A DNA stretch of 32,899 nt from Methylobacterium sp. J-088 (GTDB taxonomy: Bacteria; Pseudomonadota; Alphaproteobacteria; Rhizobiales; Beijerinckiaceae): contig NZ_JAKSYH010000090.1 in NCBI RefSeq assembly GCF_022829295.1, forward strand, positions 1-32,899, written 5' to 3'. The notes under the pieces are model-generated. The model had not been told where the DNA came from and did not search any database. It saw nothing but the letters and a program-made list of their open reading frames with translations. A program made the translations under genes and the position numbers. This document shows, piece by piece, positions 16,633 through 24,655 of the stretch. Position 1 is the stretch's first letter, and each line of letters begins with the position of its first letter.

Positions 16633-17343
16633 CTACCACCCCCGCCGCTCCGCCGCCCCCGGCACCCGCCCCTGCGGCGTGAGCGTGTGCACCACCTCCG
16701 GCAGCGCCTGGGCTAGCTGCGACAGCAATGTCTCGCGGTCCAGCCCGGTCTGGCTCTGGAGGGTATCCACCGTGTCGGAGCCGAGCGCCCGGGCGAGCTG
16801 GTCCGGGGCCACCGGGCGGTTGGTGCCGTGGCCGATCCAGGACTCCATCACGTCGCCGAGGCCCCCCTGGCGGAACCGATCCACCAGACCGTCGAGGCCG
16901 CCGAGATCCCCCTGCCCTGCCGGGGCGGCGCGGCTCGGGGCCGGGGCGCCGCCGGGGCCATCGAGCATGCCGGACAGGTCCGAGAAATCGCCGGGCGGCA
17001 GGGACGGATCGGCGCTGCGCTCCGGGCCGCTGTCGCGGCGGGCGCCGGACTGGTCCCAGCCGCCGATATCGCCGCTGTCATCGGGCCGGCGCCCGCCGGC
17101 ATCGGCGGGGTGCTGGCCGGGATCACGCCCGTAGGGTCCGGCGCCGCCGGAGCGGTCGGCCTCGGGGCCCGGCTCACCCTGGCGCCCGCCGCCAAAAATG
17201 TCGCCGAAGCCGCCGCTCGCGCCCTTGGCGAGCAGCAGCATCAGCAGGGCCTTTACCAGGGGGGACATCCCGCCGGCGCCGCCCTTCTGGCCACCGAACA
17301 CCTGTCCGAGCACGCCGCCGATCGCCGATTCGAGCAGTCCCAT
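16633..17343 (-). CDS. YidB/DUF937-family protein
   Basis: The 236-residue protein begins MGLLESAIGGVLGQVFGG, followed by a hydrophobic segment LVKALLMLLLAKG (29-41), a Gly/Pro/Asp-rich disordered middle (about 45-140), and a C-terminal DUF937/YidB domain with LVDRFRQGGLGDVMESWIG, NRPVAPDQLARALG, and LDRETLLSQLAQALPEVVHTLTPQG. The function of this family is not established. The last 180 bases are duplicated at 15750-15929. The GC-rich Gly/Asp middle suggests rapid length change. Confidence 0.88.
   Translation of the reverse strand: MGLLESAIGGVLGQVFGGQKGGAGGMSPLVKALLMLLLAKGASGGFGDIFGGGRQGEPGPEADRSGGAGPYGRDPGQHPADAGGRRPDDSGDIGGWDQSGARRDSGPERSADPSLPPGDFSDLSGMLDGPGGAPAPSRAAPAGQGDLGGLDGLVDRFRQGGLGDVMESWIGHGTNRPVAPDQLARALGSDTVDTLQSQTGLDRETLLSQLAQALPEVVHTLTPQGRVPGAAERRGW
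16634..16813 (-). repeat. 180-bp direct repeat (intact partner of 15750-15929)
   Basis: This is the 3' end of the YidB-like gene, repeated in the same orientation at 15750-15929 with about 92 % identity and no gaps. The two copies flank the DUF4926-DUF6883 pair, and recombination between them would delete that pair cleanly and restore one gene end. Confidence 0.9.
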
Positions 17344-17537
17344 GCGCCCCTCCCCCGGAGCCCGCTGCGGGCTCAGGCGAACAACCGCCTAGAGGGGGTG
17401 TCGGTTGCCTGGCGCGGGCGGCATCGGAGAGGCTGGGACTCTGTCGGTCAACGCCGCGGCTCGGACGCGCGCGGCTCGTGCGTCCCCTCTATGGCCGACG
17501 ATGTGCACAGACCACCGTCTGCGAGGCGCGACGGTCT

Positions 17538-17665
17538 CCCTCTCCCGAGCGGGAGAGGGTTGGGGTGAGGGACGAGAAGTTTCAGGATCGAGCACGTATT
17601 GACGCGTCGACAGGGCACGCCGCGTTCTCGACCCTCACCCTATCCCTCGCCCGCGCGGGAGAGGG
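17538..17665. repeat. 41-bp inverted-repeat element (MITE/REP-like)
   Basis: Arms 17538-17578 and 17625-17665 are reverse complements at 36 of 41 positions, separated by 46 bases. Each arm begins (or ends) with its own hairpin of the form CCCTCTCCC-4-GGGAGAGGG and contains GGGTGAGGG. The surrounding gap 17344-17761 has no gene I can support. The structure fits a nonautonomous repeat or paired REP element. Confidence 0.7.
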
Positions 17666-17761
17666 CACTCACGCCTCAACCTGCAAGCGTATCGCCACCC
17701 GCGTGTGAACCTGCAAATCCCCCGATTGCGAGAGACGCGGAGAAGGGCGGGCGCGCCCTCG

Positions 17762-17953
17762 CTAGCGGGTCGGGCCGGTCAGGGACGCCTGCGTGGTGCC
17801 GTGGGCGGTGGTGGCGTCGGCGGGCTCGGATAGCGGCATCGTCGCGGCGGCGAGCGCCAGGGCGGTCAGGAACAGGCCGGTGGCGGCGGCGCCCGCCCGA
17901 GGGCGCGGCAGACGGAGGGCGGCGCGGCGCGGACGGCGATCGGTCATCGACAT
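17762..17953 (-). CDS. small single-pass membrane or exported protein
   Basis: This 63-residue protein has a basic N-terminus (TDRRPRRAALRLPRPR), one hydrophobic segment (ATGLFLTALALAAATM) and a short Thr/Ala tail. The ATG at 17953 has GAGG five bases upstream; a second ATG lies at 17947. It could be a signal anchor or a long signal peptide. No family is recognised. Confidence 0.5.
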   Translation of the reverse strand: MSMTDRRPRRAALRLPRPRAGAAATGLFLTALALAAATMPLSEPADATTAHGTTQASLTGPTR

Positions 17954-18033
17954 GGTGGCCTCGTCCAAGGGGGTGGGCCTCGGGCCCGTATGACCTTGCA
18001 ACGCCGGTCGGGGGCGGACCGGTTCCCGACGCT

Positions 18034-18300
18034 TCAGCGCCGGGCGACGAGGCGGCGTCCGAGCGCCCCGAGGGCGCAGCCGGCGCAGTAGGGCGGCAGG
18101 ATCAGGGCGGCGCCCTCCAGCCAAAGCCCCGGCAGACCGGGCACGAGGGCGGCCAGCGCCGCCGCCGCCAGCAGGCCCGCGGCCACGAACAGGCCGAGCG
18201 GCACGGCGGTGCGGTCCGGCCAGCCCGCGAGCGCCCCGACCACGAGGCCGAGCGCCCCCGCCCCGGCGAGTCCGGGCCAGAATCCGGCAAGCAGCAGCAT
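18034..18300 (-). CDS. small integral membrane protein
   Basis: This 88-residue protein is composed almost wholly of hydrophobic Ala/Leu/Gly segments, probably three membrane helices, with a C-terminal PPYCAGCALGALGRRL. The ATG at 18300 opens the first helix. A GTG at 18303 lies ten bases after a GGAGG and may be the real start, and a GTG at 18333 is also in frame. No family is recognised. It lies between the small exported protein and the BON/OmpA-like gene, all leftward. Confidence 0.55.
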   Translation of the reverse strand: MLLLAGFWPGLAGAGALGLVVGALAGWPDRTAVPLGLFVAAGLLAAAALAALVPGLPGLWLEGAALILPPYCAGCALGALGRRLVARR

Positions 18301-18382
18301 CACGGCCGGTGGGCCTCCCAATGAGCGCGGCACGCGTCGGGGCGCGTCCCGGCCTGCGGGCGCCCGGCGGAGCGACGGGGCC

Positions 18383-20551
18383 TCACGGCAGCAGCGCGAA
18401 GGTGACGGGGCCGGCGGGCGTATCCGGCCCGGCGCTCACCTGATCCGGCCGGGCGCCGGCCTGGAGCAGATACTCGACCACGGCCTGGGCGCGCAGCCGG
18501 GGCAGGTCCTGCGGCGGCTCGTCGGCGATCGCCTCGGGTTTCTTGGGACTCGGCTTGGGACTGGGACTCGGCTTGAGACTCGGCTTGCCGCGCTTGGCGG
18601 CCTCCTTGATCGCGTCCGTGCCGGATCCCTTGCCATCGGGCTTGGCCTCCGACGCGGTGTCGTGGGCCTTGCCGTCGTGGGCCTTGCCGTCGTGGGCCTT
18701 GGCGTCGTGGGCCTTGGCGTCGTGCTGGCCGGCCGGCTTCGGATCCGCCTTCGCGTCCGCCTTGCCGGGGGCTTCCGTCTTGGCCGCGCTGGCGACGCGG
18801 GTCGGCTCGGCCTCGGGCGGCGCGGCCGGAGGGGTGCCCTCCCCCGGGCCCGCGGCCGGTGTCGGCGCGGCCCTTGCCGGATCGGCGGGGCCCGAGACGG
18901 CGATGCGCAAGGTGGGACAGGCCTTGGCCAGGGCCGCCAGGGCGTCGAGGGTCGGATAGAAGGTCGGGCCCGGCGCGGCGCTGCCCACCGGAAAGCGCAG
19001 ATCCGCCCCGGTGGTGGCGGCGGCGAAGTCGGCGCGGCAGGTCGCCGGGTCGCGCCGCTCCGCCGGCTGCCGGGCCGAGACCGTGGCCTTCCCGGTCCAG
19101 CCCGGGGGCAGCGCCTCGGCGAGCCGGTCGGGCGCGCGGGCCGCGACCTCGCGGTAGAGGCTCTCACCGGTCAGGGTCAGCGTCCGGTCCGAGACGCTGG
19201 CCTCCCCGGCGGCGAGGCTCACCACCAGCGGCGCCGCGGCGGCCAGCGCCGCCCCGAGATTCGGAGGCGCGCCGTCGGCGAGGCGCGTGCGGTCGAGGAT
19301 CGGCTCGCGGAACAGGCGCGGCCGCAGGGCATCGAGCACCCGGTCCCGGGTGGCGGCATCCGGGACATGCCCGGTGAGCGTCACCGCCTCCGGCGTCCGG
19401 CGGATCGCCACCCGGTAGGGCGAGAGCGGCCGCGCCGTCAGGGTGACCCGCCCGGCCGAGACGCCGGCGGGGCGGGCGTCGCGCATCAGCGCCTCGGCGT
19501 CGGGGATCGCCTGCGCGTCCATGGCGTCGCCGCTGACCGAGACCGCGCCGTCCGTGAAGGTGACGCGGCCGGTCTGGATCAGCGCGGCGAGCCGGAACAT
19601 GAAGCCGATCAGGGTTTTCGAATCGATTGCGGGGTCGAGCCCCCGGGCGGTCACCAGCCGGTCGTCCACGGCCGCGCCGGGGGTCTCCTGAGCCACCTCC
19701 TGGGCGGCGCGCCGGGCGGCCTCGCGATCGGCCGTGGAGGGGATGAAGCCGTCGAGCGCGATCCCGCCCGTGGCCTTCTCGACCGTGAAGCGATACTGCG
19801 CCACCCGCGGTGGCAGGATCTCGACGCGGCCGATGCTGAACCCCGCCGGCGGTTCCGACAGGGCGGCCCGCAGCGCCTCGTAAGCCGGCACGTCGAGGGC
19901 TTCGCCCGAGAGGCTGAGCACGGTGTCGCTGAGCGCGGCCCGTCCGCCCGCCGCCAACCCGGACAGCCGCGCTGCCAGGAAGGCCGCCGCGCTCGGGAAA
20001 TCCGGCGGCGCCCCCCGGGCGGCCCGGGCGGCATCGTCGAGGCTGGTGCCGGGGCCGAGCATCCCGGTGACCCGCGCCTCCAGCGCCCGCCGCCCGATCT
20101 CCACGGGGCGGCTGCCCTCCAGGGCGACCCGGTCCGGGCCCAGGCGGATCGCCGCCCACTGGAACGGCGCGGCGGTCTCGACGAGGCCGACGCCCGAGAC
20201 GATGCGCCGGGGTCCGTCCAGGACGGCGAGGCGGAACAGGGTGGCGGCGCGGGCGCTCGCGTCCGGCGCCTCGCCGGCCGCCACGAGGTCGCGGCCCTCT
20301 ACGGCGAGGCGCAGCCAGGGCTCGCCCGTGTCGGTGGCCGTACCGGCCGCCACGGCTGCCCCCTCGGCTTCGAGCCGCTCGGCGATGCGCGGGCCGGCAT
20401 AGAGCGTCGCGCTCGCCCAGATCAGCGCGAGCGCCGGCAGGCCGGCGAGCCAGCCGGTGCGGCGCAAGCCTCGGGCGAAAGGATGGGGCACGGGCACGCA
20501 GGTGAGTTGATCGGATCCTGGGCCGAAACGACACCGCCTTTTCGGCAGCAT
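18383..20551 (-). CDS. BON-repeat and OmpA-like envelope protein
   Basis: The protein has up to 722 residues. An N-terminal membrane anchor or signal (WLAGLPALALIWASATLYAG, about 34-53) is followed by several BON-like repeats (about 60-500; for example VALEGSRPVEIGRRALEARV, GIALDGFIPSTADREAARRA and VTLTGHVPDAATRDRVLDAL). The C-terminal half of an OmpA domain comes last. The OmpA-like part seems split: FYPTLDALAALAKACPTLRI on one side and LPRLRAQAVVEYLLQAGA on the other, with about 130 Ala/Pro/Lys-rich residues between. Expected location is periplasm-facing, bound to the envelope. The first 18 residues after the ATG look non-coding; GTG codons at 20497 or 20491 are alternative starts. No partner genes are evident. 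Confidence 0.82.
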   Translation of the reverse strand: MLPKRRCRFGPGSDQLTCVPVPHPFARGLRRTGWLAGLPALALIWASATLYAGPRIAERLEAEGAAVAAGTATDTGEPWLRLAVEGRDLVAAGEAPDASARAATLFRLAVLDGPRRIVSGVGLVETAAPFQWAAIRLGPDRVALEGSRPVEIGRRALEARVTGMLGPGTSLDDAARAARGAPPDFPSAAAFLAARLSGLAAGGRAALSDTVLSLSGEALDVPAYEALRAALSEPPAGFSIGRVEILPPRVAQYRFTVEKATGGIALDGFIPSTADREAARRAAQEVAQETPGAAVDDRLVTARGLDPAIDSKTLIGFMFRLAALIQTGRVTFTDGAVSVSGDAMDAQAIPDAEALMRDARPAGVSAGRVTLTARPLSPYRVAIRRTPEAVTLTGHVPDAATRDRVLDALRPRLFREPILDRTRLADGAPPNLGAALAAAAPLVVSLAAGEASVSDRTLTLTGESLYREVAARAPDRLAEALPPGWTGKATVSARQPAERRDPATCRADFAAATTGADLRFPVGSAAPGPTFYPTLDALAALAKACPTLRIAVSGPADPARAAPTPAAGPGEGTPPAAPPEAEPTRVASAAKTEAPGKADAKADPKPAGQHDAKAHDAKAHDGKAHDGKAHDTASEAKPDGKGSGTDAIKEAAKRGKPSLKPSPSPKPSPKKPEAIADEPPQDLPRLRAQAVVEYLLQAGARPDQVSAGPDTPAGPVTFALLP
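18660..18719 (-). repeat. 15-bp tandem repeat inside the BON/OmpA gene
   Basis: Four full in-frame copies of TCGTGGGCCTTGSCG (plus strand) encode a repeating A-K-A-H-D / G-K-A-H-D unit, with partial copies at the edge. Copy number could change by slippage without a frameshift. Confidence 0.85.
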
Positions 20552-20634
20552 GAAGGCTGCGCCGCGGCAGCAGGTCGCCGGAACGGCCCGGGCCGGGTCC
20601 GGTTGGGTCTGGCATCCGCTGCGCGGAGACCGCC

Positions 20635-21696
20635 ATGGAGACCGCCTTGCGCGTCCTGCTCGCCGCTGTCCTGCTGAGTTCGATCGCCGCCCCGGCTTCG
20701 GCGCAGAGCCTGTCGGCCACCGCGACGGCGCCTGCCGCGGCCTCCCTGGAGCCGGTCACCGCGATCTCCAATCCGGGGCAGCTCAGCCTCGGTGGTGGAT
20801 CCACGACCGGACCGTTCCCGACTCTCTCGGCCCAGACCGGCGGTCTGCTGAACGCCGGTCAGCTCAGCTTGGGCGGTGGTGGGGGCGGCGGTGGCTCGAT
20901 CGGGGCGCCCGGCAGCGCGGCCTCCGGCGCCGGCCGGCTCGGCACCTCCTCCGGCACCGGAAGCACGGGGGGCGCTGGGGTCACCGGGTCGACGCTCGGC
21001 TCGAGTGGAACCGGCAGCACGGCCGGAGCCATCGGGACATTGGGCGGTTTCGGCACGACGCTGGGCTCGACCTCGAACGCCGCCCTCGGCTCGCTCTCGG
21101 GAAGCGCCCTTTCGACGACCTTCGGGTCGGCCAGCCTGGGGAGCAACGCCGCGTTCACGACGAATGCGACGGGCCTGACGACAGGTCTGACGACGGGCTT
21201 CAACACCGGCACGGGCACGGCGCGGACGTCCGGTCTGGGGACATCCGCGTTCGGCACGTCGGCGTTCGGTTCATCCGCCGCCGGGATCGGCAGCCCATCA
21301 CGCACCGCGACGAGCCTGGGCACCGACGCGACGGCCGCATCGAGCTTCGCTTCGGCCGGAACCGCCAATGCCGCCGACGCGGCCAGCCTCGGAACCACGA
21401 CCTCCGGGCTCGCGGCGTTCACAACCGGAGGTGGGACGGGGGCCGTCACGGGTCTCGTCCCAGGGGCGGTCTCGACCGGAACAGCGGGGGGAGCGGCTTC
21501 GGGCGGCGCCGGGATCGCGGTCGCGTCATCCGTGATCGCCGCTCGGGATCTCGACCGCGTTCAAGCGGCGCCGGCCGGCGGAGGGGCGTCCGGCGGTGCC
21601 GGCGTCGGCGGTGCGGCTGCCGCGCCCGGCCGGCTCAACGATCCCTGCGGGGGCGCCCTCGCGGCGGCCTGCCTCGGCGATGACGGCGCATTCTGA
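20635..21696 (+). CDS. secreted Gly/Ser/Thr/Ala-rich low-complexity protein
   Basis: The protein has 353 residues with a clear signal peptide (METALRVLLAAVLLSSIAAP, cleavage near ASAQS). The mature part is almost only G, S, T, A and a few F and L, with short irregular repeats such as TGLTTGLTTG, FGTSAFG and LSLGGG. Two cysteines near the end (NDPCGGALAAACLGDD) could form a disulfide. GGAG lies six bases before the ATG. It has no catalytic motif; a surface, matrix or adhesive role is possible but only inferred. It diverges from the BON/OmpA gene. Confidence 0.75.
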   Translation: METALRVLLAAVLLSSIAAPASAQSLSATATAPAAASLEPVTAISNPGQLSLGGGSTTGPFPTLSAQTGGLLNAGQLSLGGGGGGGGSIGAPGSAASGAGRLGTSSGTGSTGGAGVTGSTLGSSGTGSTAGAIGTLGGFGTTLGSTSNAALGSLSGSALSTTFGSASLGSNAAFTTNATGLTTGLTTGFNTGTGTARTSGLGTSAFGTSAFGSSAAGIGSPSRTATSLGTDATAASSFASAGTANAADAASLGTTTSGLAAFTTGGGTGAVTGLVPGAVSTGTAGGAASGGAGIAVASSVIAARDLDRVQAAPAGGGASGGAGVGGAAAAPGRLNDPCGGALAAACLGDDGAF

Positions 21697-21773
21697 ACGG
21701 GGCGTTCCGGAACCGCAATTCCAGCGCCGCCGTTCTTTCCGCACCGGCGTCTCGGCCGGGACAGGAGATGGAG

Positions 21774-22022
21774 ATGAGCGTCATTCTGAGCCGCGCTTCG
21801 TGGGCAGCCATTCTCGTTCTGGGTCTCTCGAGCGCAGCACTCGCGCGCGAGGTGGGCTCTCAGCCGCGTGGGGCCGGGAAGGCTCCGATCCATCAGGGTC
21901 TGGGATTCAATCAGCCGACATTCCGAGCGGACATGCGCACCGTCAGGGACCAGCCCTACACCTGGCCGGTGAGGGACCGTTACCGGCCGATCTCGCAGCC
22001 GTATTACGGCCGGGCCTTTTGA
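21774..22022 (+). CDS. small exported protein
   Basis: This 82-residue protein has signal peptide MSVILSRASWAAILVLGL...AALAR. The mature part is rich in Arg, Pro, Tyr and Gln (QPYTWPVRDRYRPISQPYYG). The ATG at 21774 is preferred over the ATG at 21768 because AGGAG at 21763-21767 abuts the latter but is correctly spaced for the former. It follows the low-complexity secreted protein on the same strand. Function unknown. Confidence 0.7.
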   Translation: MSVILSRASWAAILVLGLSSAALAREVGSQPRGAGKAPIHQGLGFNQPTFRADMRTVRDQPYTWPVRDRYRPISQPYYGRAF

Positions 22023-22084
22023 GGATATCCCGAACGGCACCGGCACGGATGCGCCGGTCGCCGCCGTCCCTGACGGTGGCCGCG

Positions 22085-22441
22085 ATGCGTGGGCGGTGCC
22101 GACGCATCCTCGTACGCCTGCCCCTTGGCCTCCTGCCCCTTGGCCTCTTGCCCCTCGCCTCCTTGTCCCTCGCCGTGTTGGCGCCGGCCCGGGCGGGCGA
22201 GTTCGCCCAATTGCCCCCGGCGCAAGGCATGGCCCTGACGCTGCCTGAGCCCGGCATGGCGAACAGCACGGTTGCGGAGCCGTCCGTGACCCCGGTCCCG
22301 CCCCAGATCGACCCTGACGCGGGTCGGCGCCGGCTCCGAATGCTTGGGACCGGGTTTCCGTCCATCGGCGGGCAGCTTCCGAACCAGCGTACCGGCTCCC
22401 GGCACGAGCACGTCGTGCGCGACATCTGCATCGGCTGCTGA
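22085..22441 (+). CDS. exported protein with C-terminal cysteines
   Basis: This is about 118 residues. A basic N-terminus (MRGRCRRILVR) leads into a long hydrophobic run containing a repeated PLGLL unit (15-bp DNA repeat near 22130-22168) and ending APARAG, a signal peptide. The mature part ends RHEHVVRDICIGC. An in-frame ATG at 22049 would add 12 residues; neither start has a clear ribosome-binding site. Function unknown. Confidence 0.55.
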   Translation: MRGRCRRILVRLPLGLLPLGLLPLASLSLAVLAPARAGEFAQLPPAQGMALTLPEPGMANSTVAEPSVTPVPPQIDPDAGRRRLRMLGTGFPSIGGQLPNQRTGSRHEHVVRDICIGC

Positions 22442-22471
22442 GCTACCGGTGCCGCACGGCGGCCGGTGATC

Positions 22472-22699
22472 CTACTGCAGCGCGTGTGACTGGCTGTTGG
22501 CGCGGATCCAGCCCGGCGAAAGGATGTCGCCTGCCTCAGTGATGATCCAGGGCTGCGCATCCTCCGCCTCGATCGCCTGCACGGCGACGGCCAGCGCCTC
22601 GCGCAGGGTTGCGAACGGACGCCCCCTGGCCGATCGGCCGGGCGCACGTTTCGGCCAGACGGTCAGCTCTGCGCGCTTGTCGAGATCGGCGGGCGTCAT
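22472..22699 (-). CDS. small conserved-type cytoplasmic protein
   Basis: The 75-residue protein has no signal or membrane segment. It reads MTPADLDKRAELTVWPKRAP, then RPFATLREALAVAVQAIEAED, then AQPWIITEAGDILSP. GGAG is seven bases before the ATG at 22699. The sequence looks like a single small alpha/beta domain of unknown function, of a type I recall from Methylobacterium genomes. Confidence 0.65.
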   Translation of the reverse strand: MTPADLDKRAELTVWPKRAPGRSARGRPFATLREALAVAVQAIEAEDAQPWIITEAGDILSPGWIRANSQSHALQ

Positions 22700-23109
22700 A
22701 CCATCGCTCCGGCTTCTTCGCAGTTCGGGCCCAGGGTAGCGCCTTGTTGTGACGTGGCTCTGGCGAACGTGTTGCTGATTCGTGTCGTGTCGATCACGGC
22801 ACCGCGAACGCCAATTCCGGTGCAGTCGACGCGACGCGCGGGCCCCGGCGAGAAATTAGATCTGCGCTCGCCTCAATATAAATTTGAGACTGCAGGGGAG
22901 GAAGTTTATTTCATTTGCGCTGAATGCATGGCGATCGGGACGATCGACTGAACGCCACGCCTGATGCGACACCTGCATCCTTGCACGACAATGCCGATGT
23001 AGCTCTATGTTGCAATGCATGATGAGCATGACGCAGTGCACAAAAGTGTGGTTCTATCCGGCGTCGGTCGCTCTTCGTGATCCGACTGCGATCGAAACGG
23101 AGACGCACC
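22700..23109. other. 410-base gap without a convincing gene
   Basis: The stretch is somewhat AT-richer than its surroundings. One open frame (22754-22951, GTG start) has no ribosome-binding site or recognisable content. The DNA before the gene at 23110 presumably holds its promoter, but no clear -35/-10 pair is seen. Confidence 0.5.
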
Positions 23110-23361
23110 ATGCGCACGATCTTCATCCTCGCGTCGGCGGCGCTCATCTCGGCCGCCACCTTCGCCGGCTCGGCCTCGGCCGAGGAAAACCTTCATCTGA
23201 CGCCGCCGCTCTATCGCGATCAGGCTTCGGTCGCTCAACAGGGCCGCCGTCTCGCTCATCTGACGACCACGCCGCAGCTGGTGCCCGCGACGGCTGATCT
23301 TCGGATCGCTTCGACGTCCAGACGGACCCTGGTCCAGGCCTCCGCCGAGGCGCGCCGCTGA
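23110..23361 (+). CDS. small exported protein
   Basis: The protein has 83 residues: signal peptide MRTIFILASAALISAATFAG, cleavage near ASAEE, and a mature part of about 58 residues with Arg/Thr/Gln. GGAG lies upstream of the ATG at proper spacing. The start at 23110 is the one that gives the signal peptide. No cysteines, no recognised domain, function unknown. Confidence 0.7.
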   Translation: MRTIFILASAALISAATFAGSASAEENLHLTPPLYRDQASVAQQGRRLAHLTTTPQLVPATADLRIASTSRRTLVQASAEARR

Positions 23362-23439
23362 GGGCGGAATCCGGGGGCGATCAACCGGATCGCCCCCAAA
23401 TTCGAAGTCACCGCAGTCGGTCATATTCGACCCCGGGAC

Positions 23440-23682
23440 TCAGACAATGTGCAACGCCCGCGCGGCCTCCGCTGCCGGGACGCCGCGCTGGATGAGCCGG
23501 CGCGTCCGTTCTCGCTGATCCGAGCCGGCGTTCAGAATAGACGTCAGCATCCAGTACCCTTCGCAGTAGAGATCCAGCCAAGCATATTGAACCGCCGCCG
23601 TCAGGCGTATGGCGAGTTCGGCTTGCCGGAGACTCAGACTCAGACTTTCATCGGCCAGCCGACCAATCTCCCGCTCGATCAT
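23440..23682 (-). CDS. small helical hypothetical protein
   Basis: This 80-residue protein has predicted helices (ESLSLSLRQAELAIRLTAAV and RRLIQRGVPAAEAARALHIV) and several aromatic residues between them (YAWLDLYCEGYWML). GGCGGAG precedes the ATG closely. It has no signal peptide and no known family. Confidence 0.5.
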   Translation of the reverse strand: MIEREIGRLADESLSLSLRQAELAIRLTAAVQYAWLDLYCEGYWMLTSILNAGSDQRERTRRLIQRGVPAAEAARALHIV

Positions 23683-23788
23683 CTCCGCCCCTGCCCAGAT
23701 GTGGCCAGCGGCGTATCGAGCCGCCGGTTCAAGTCCTTGACGTGATCAAACTCCGGTCGCTCCGAAAGCCGTTCGGTCGTCTGCCGGG

Positions 23789-24007
23789 TCATGTCTGCAC
23801 CGTACCCAAGTGCGGCGTGGGTGCACGCGGGGCTCTGGTGGAATGCATCCGGGACGAAGTTGCCAGATCCGTTGAGCCATGAACCCTGTCGTTGGTGCGA
23901 CGCACCACTTCAATGAAGCTGGCGAACGCCACGCGCGCCTTTGCCAAACGGCTCTCGGTGAAGTTGCGCTTGTGCGGCGGGAGCGCGGAGCGGGGACCGT
24001 CGGCCAT
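23789..24007 (-). CDS. small basic hypothetical protein
   Basis: The protein has 72 residues. GAGGAG lies seven bases before the ATG at 24007, the main support for this gene. It contains RLAKARVAFASFIEVVRR, a basic amphipathic helix, followed by a Ser/Thr/Arg-rich tail. The C-terminal part looks weakly coding. No family is recognised. Confidence 0.4.
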   Translation of the reverse strand: MADGPRSALPPHKRNFTESRLAKARVAFASFIEVVRRTNDRVHGSTDLATSSRMHSTRAPRAPTPHLGTVQT

Positions 24008-24106
24008 GCTCCAGCTCCTCAGGCCCGCCCGCCCGGCCGCAGCCGTAGTAAGCCGGGTGTGTCGGATAAACGCCATCGTCAGGCGTGCCCGCTCAAGATT
24101 CCCGGC

Positions 24107-24301
24107 TCAGATCTCAGTCTCACGCCGGAACACGGCGTCCGCGCCGGTACCCTTTTGAGACAGGCCGACATCCGGATCTGCATCGGTTATCGGCAGTGGC
24201 TTGTTCGAGATGTCCTGCTCGAGATCCACGCGCCCATCAGTGTCCGATTCGATCAGGCCGGGGGCACGTTCCGGGATCGGGATGTCGCGGGCGTTCGTCA
24301 T
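24107..24301 (-). CDS. small acidic hypothetical protein
   Basis: This 64-residue protein is rich in Asp, Glu and Pro (IPIPERAPGLIESDTDGRVD, then ITDADPDVGL). GGGGAGAGG stands six bases before the ATG at 24301. It has no hydrophobic segment and is probably disordered. It diverges from the gene at 24416. Confidence 0.6.
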   Translation of the reverse strand: MTNARDIPIPERAPGLIESDTDGRVDLEQDISNKPLPITDADPDVGLSQKGTGADAVFRRETEI

Positions 24302-24415
24302 CGGGTGCCTCTCCCCAGATAACGCGATGGCAGCCTCTCGGGTCCCTGCCATGTCGCCTCGCGACAGGATCGAGACTGCGGCGCTATATGAGCTCAAACG
24401 AGCGAGGAGAATGGT

Positions 24416-24607
24416 GTGTTCACCGTCAAGGGGATCGACCCGTCCGGGCGTATCATGACTTTCGCCTGCGGGACCGACGAGCAGGCCATGGAGAAGACCT
24501 GGGAACTGACCCGACGGGGTTTTCGCGAGATCACGGTCGCCGACCCGAAGGGCAAGGAGATGTCGGCCGCCGCCTTCGAGCGATCCCTGAATATCGATTG
24601 GGACTGA
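24416..24607 (+). CDS. small hypothetical protein
   Basis: The protein has 63 residues. GTG start with GAGGAG six bases upstream. The pattern FTVKGIDPSGRIMTFACGTD, then AMEKTWELTRRGFREITVAD, suggests a beta-alpha-beta fold of the kind seen in small DUFs that modify or bind a partner. No name can be given. Compact and well composed, so probably real. Confidence 0.7.
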   Translation: MFTVKGIDPSGRIMTFACGTDEQAMEKTWELTRRGFREITVADPKGKEMSAAAFERSLNIDWD

Positions 24608-24655
24608 GAGGGCTCGATGCGCGCGCCCGCGACGAGGCCGCCAGTGCTGCGCGCC

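Noticed and set aside
14353..16633. tRNA gene, integrase or insertion sequence as the cause of the island
   Set aside because: None is visible in or beside the island; only the duplicated YidB gene end marks the insertion.
18660..18719. CRISPR-like repeat
   Set aside because: The 15-bp units are directly adjacent without spacers and encode KAHD repeats in frame within a gene.
18209..20677. 822-codon open frame opposite the BON/OmpA gene
   Set aside because: Arg/Gly-rich shadow of the real gene; no start signal or domain.
20859..21449. 196-codon proline/valine-rich frame opposite the Gly/Ser/Thr-rich protein
   Set aside because: Its composition is what antisense reading of G/A/T/S codons yields; the plus strand has the signal peptide and ribosome-binding site.
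22754..22951. 65-codon frame with GTG start
   Set aside because: No ribosome-binding site, mixed composition, no family pattern.
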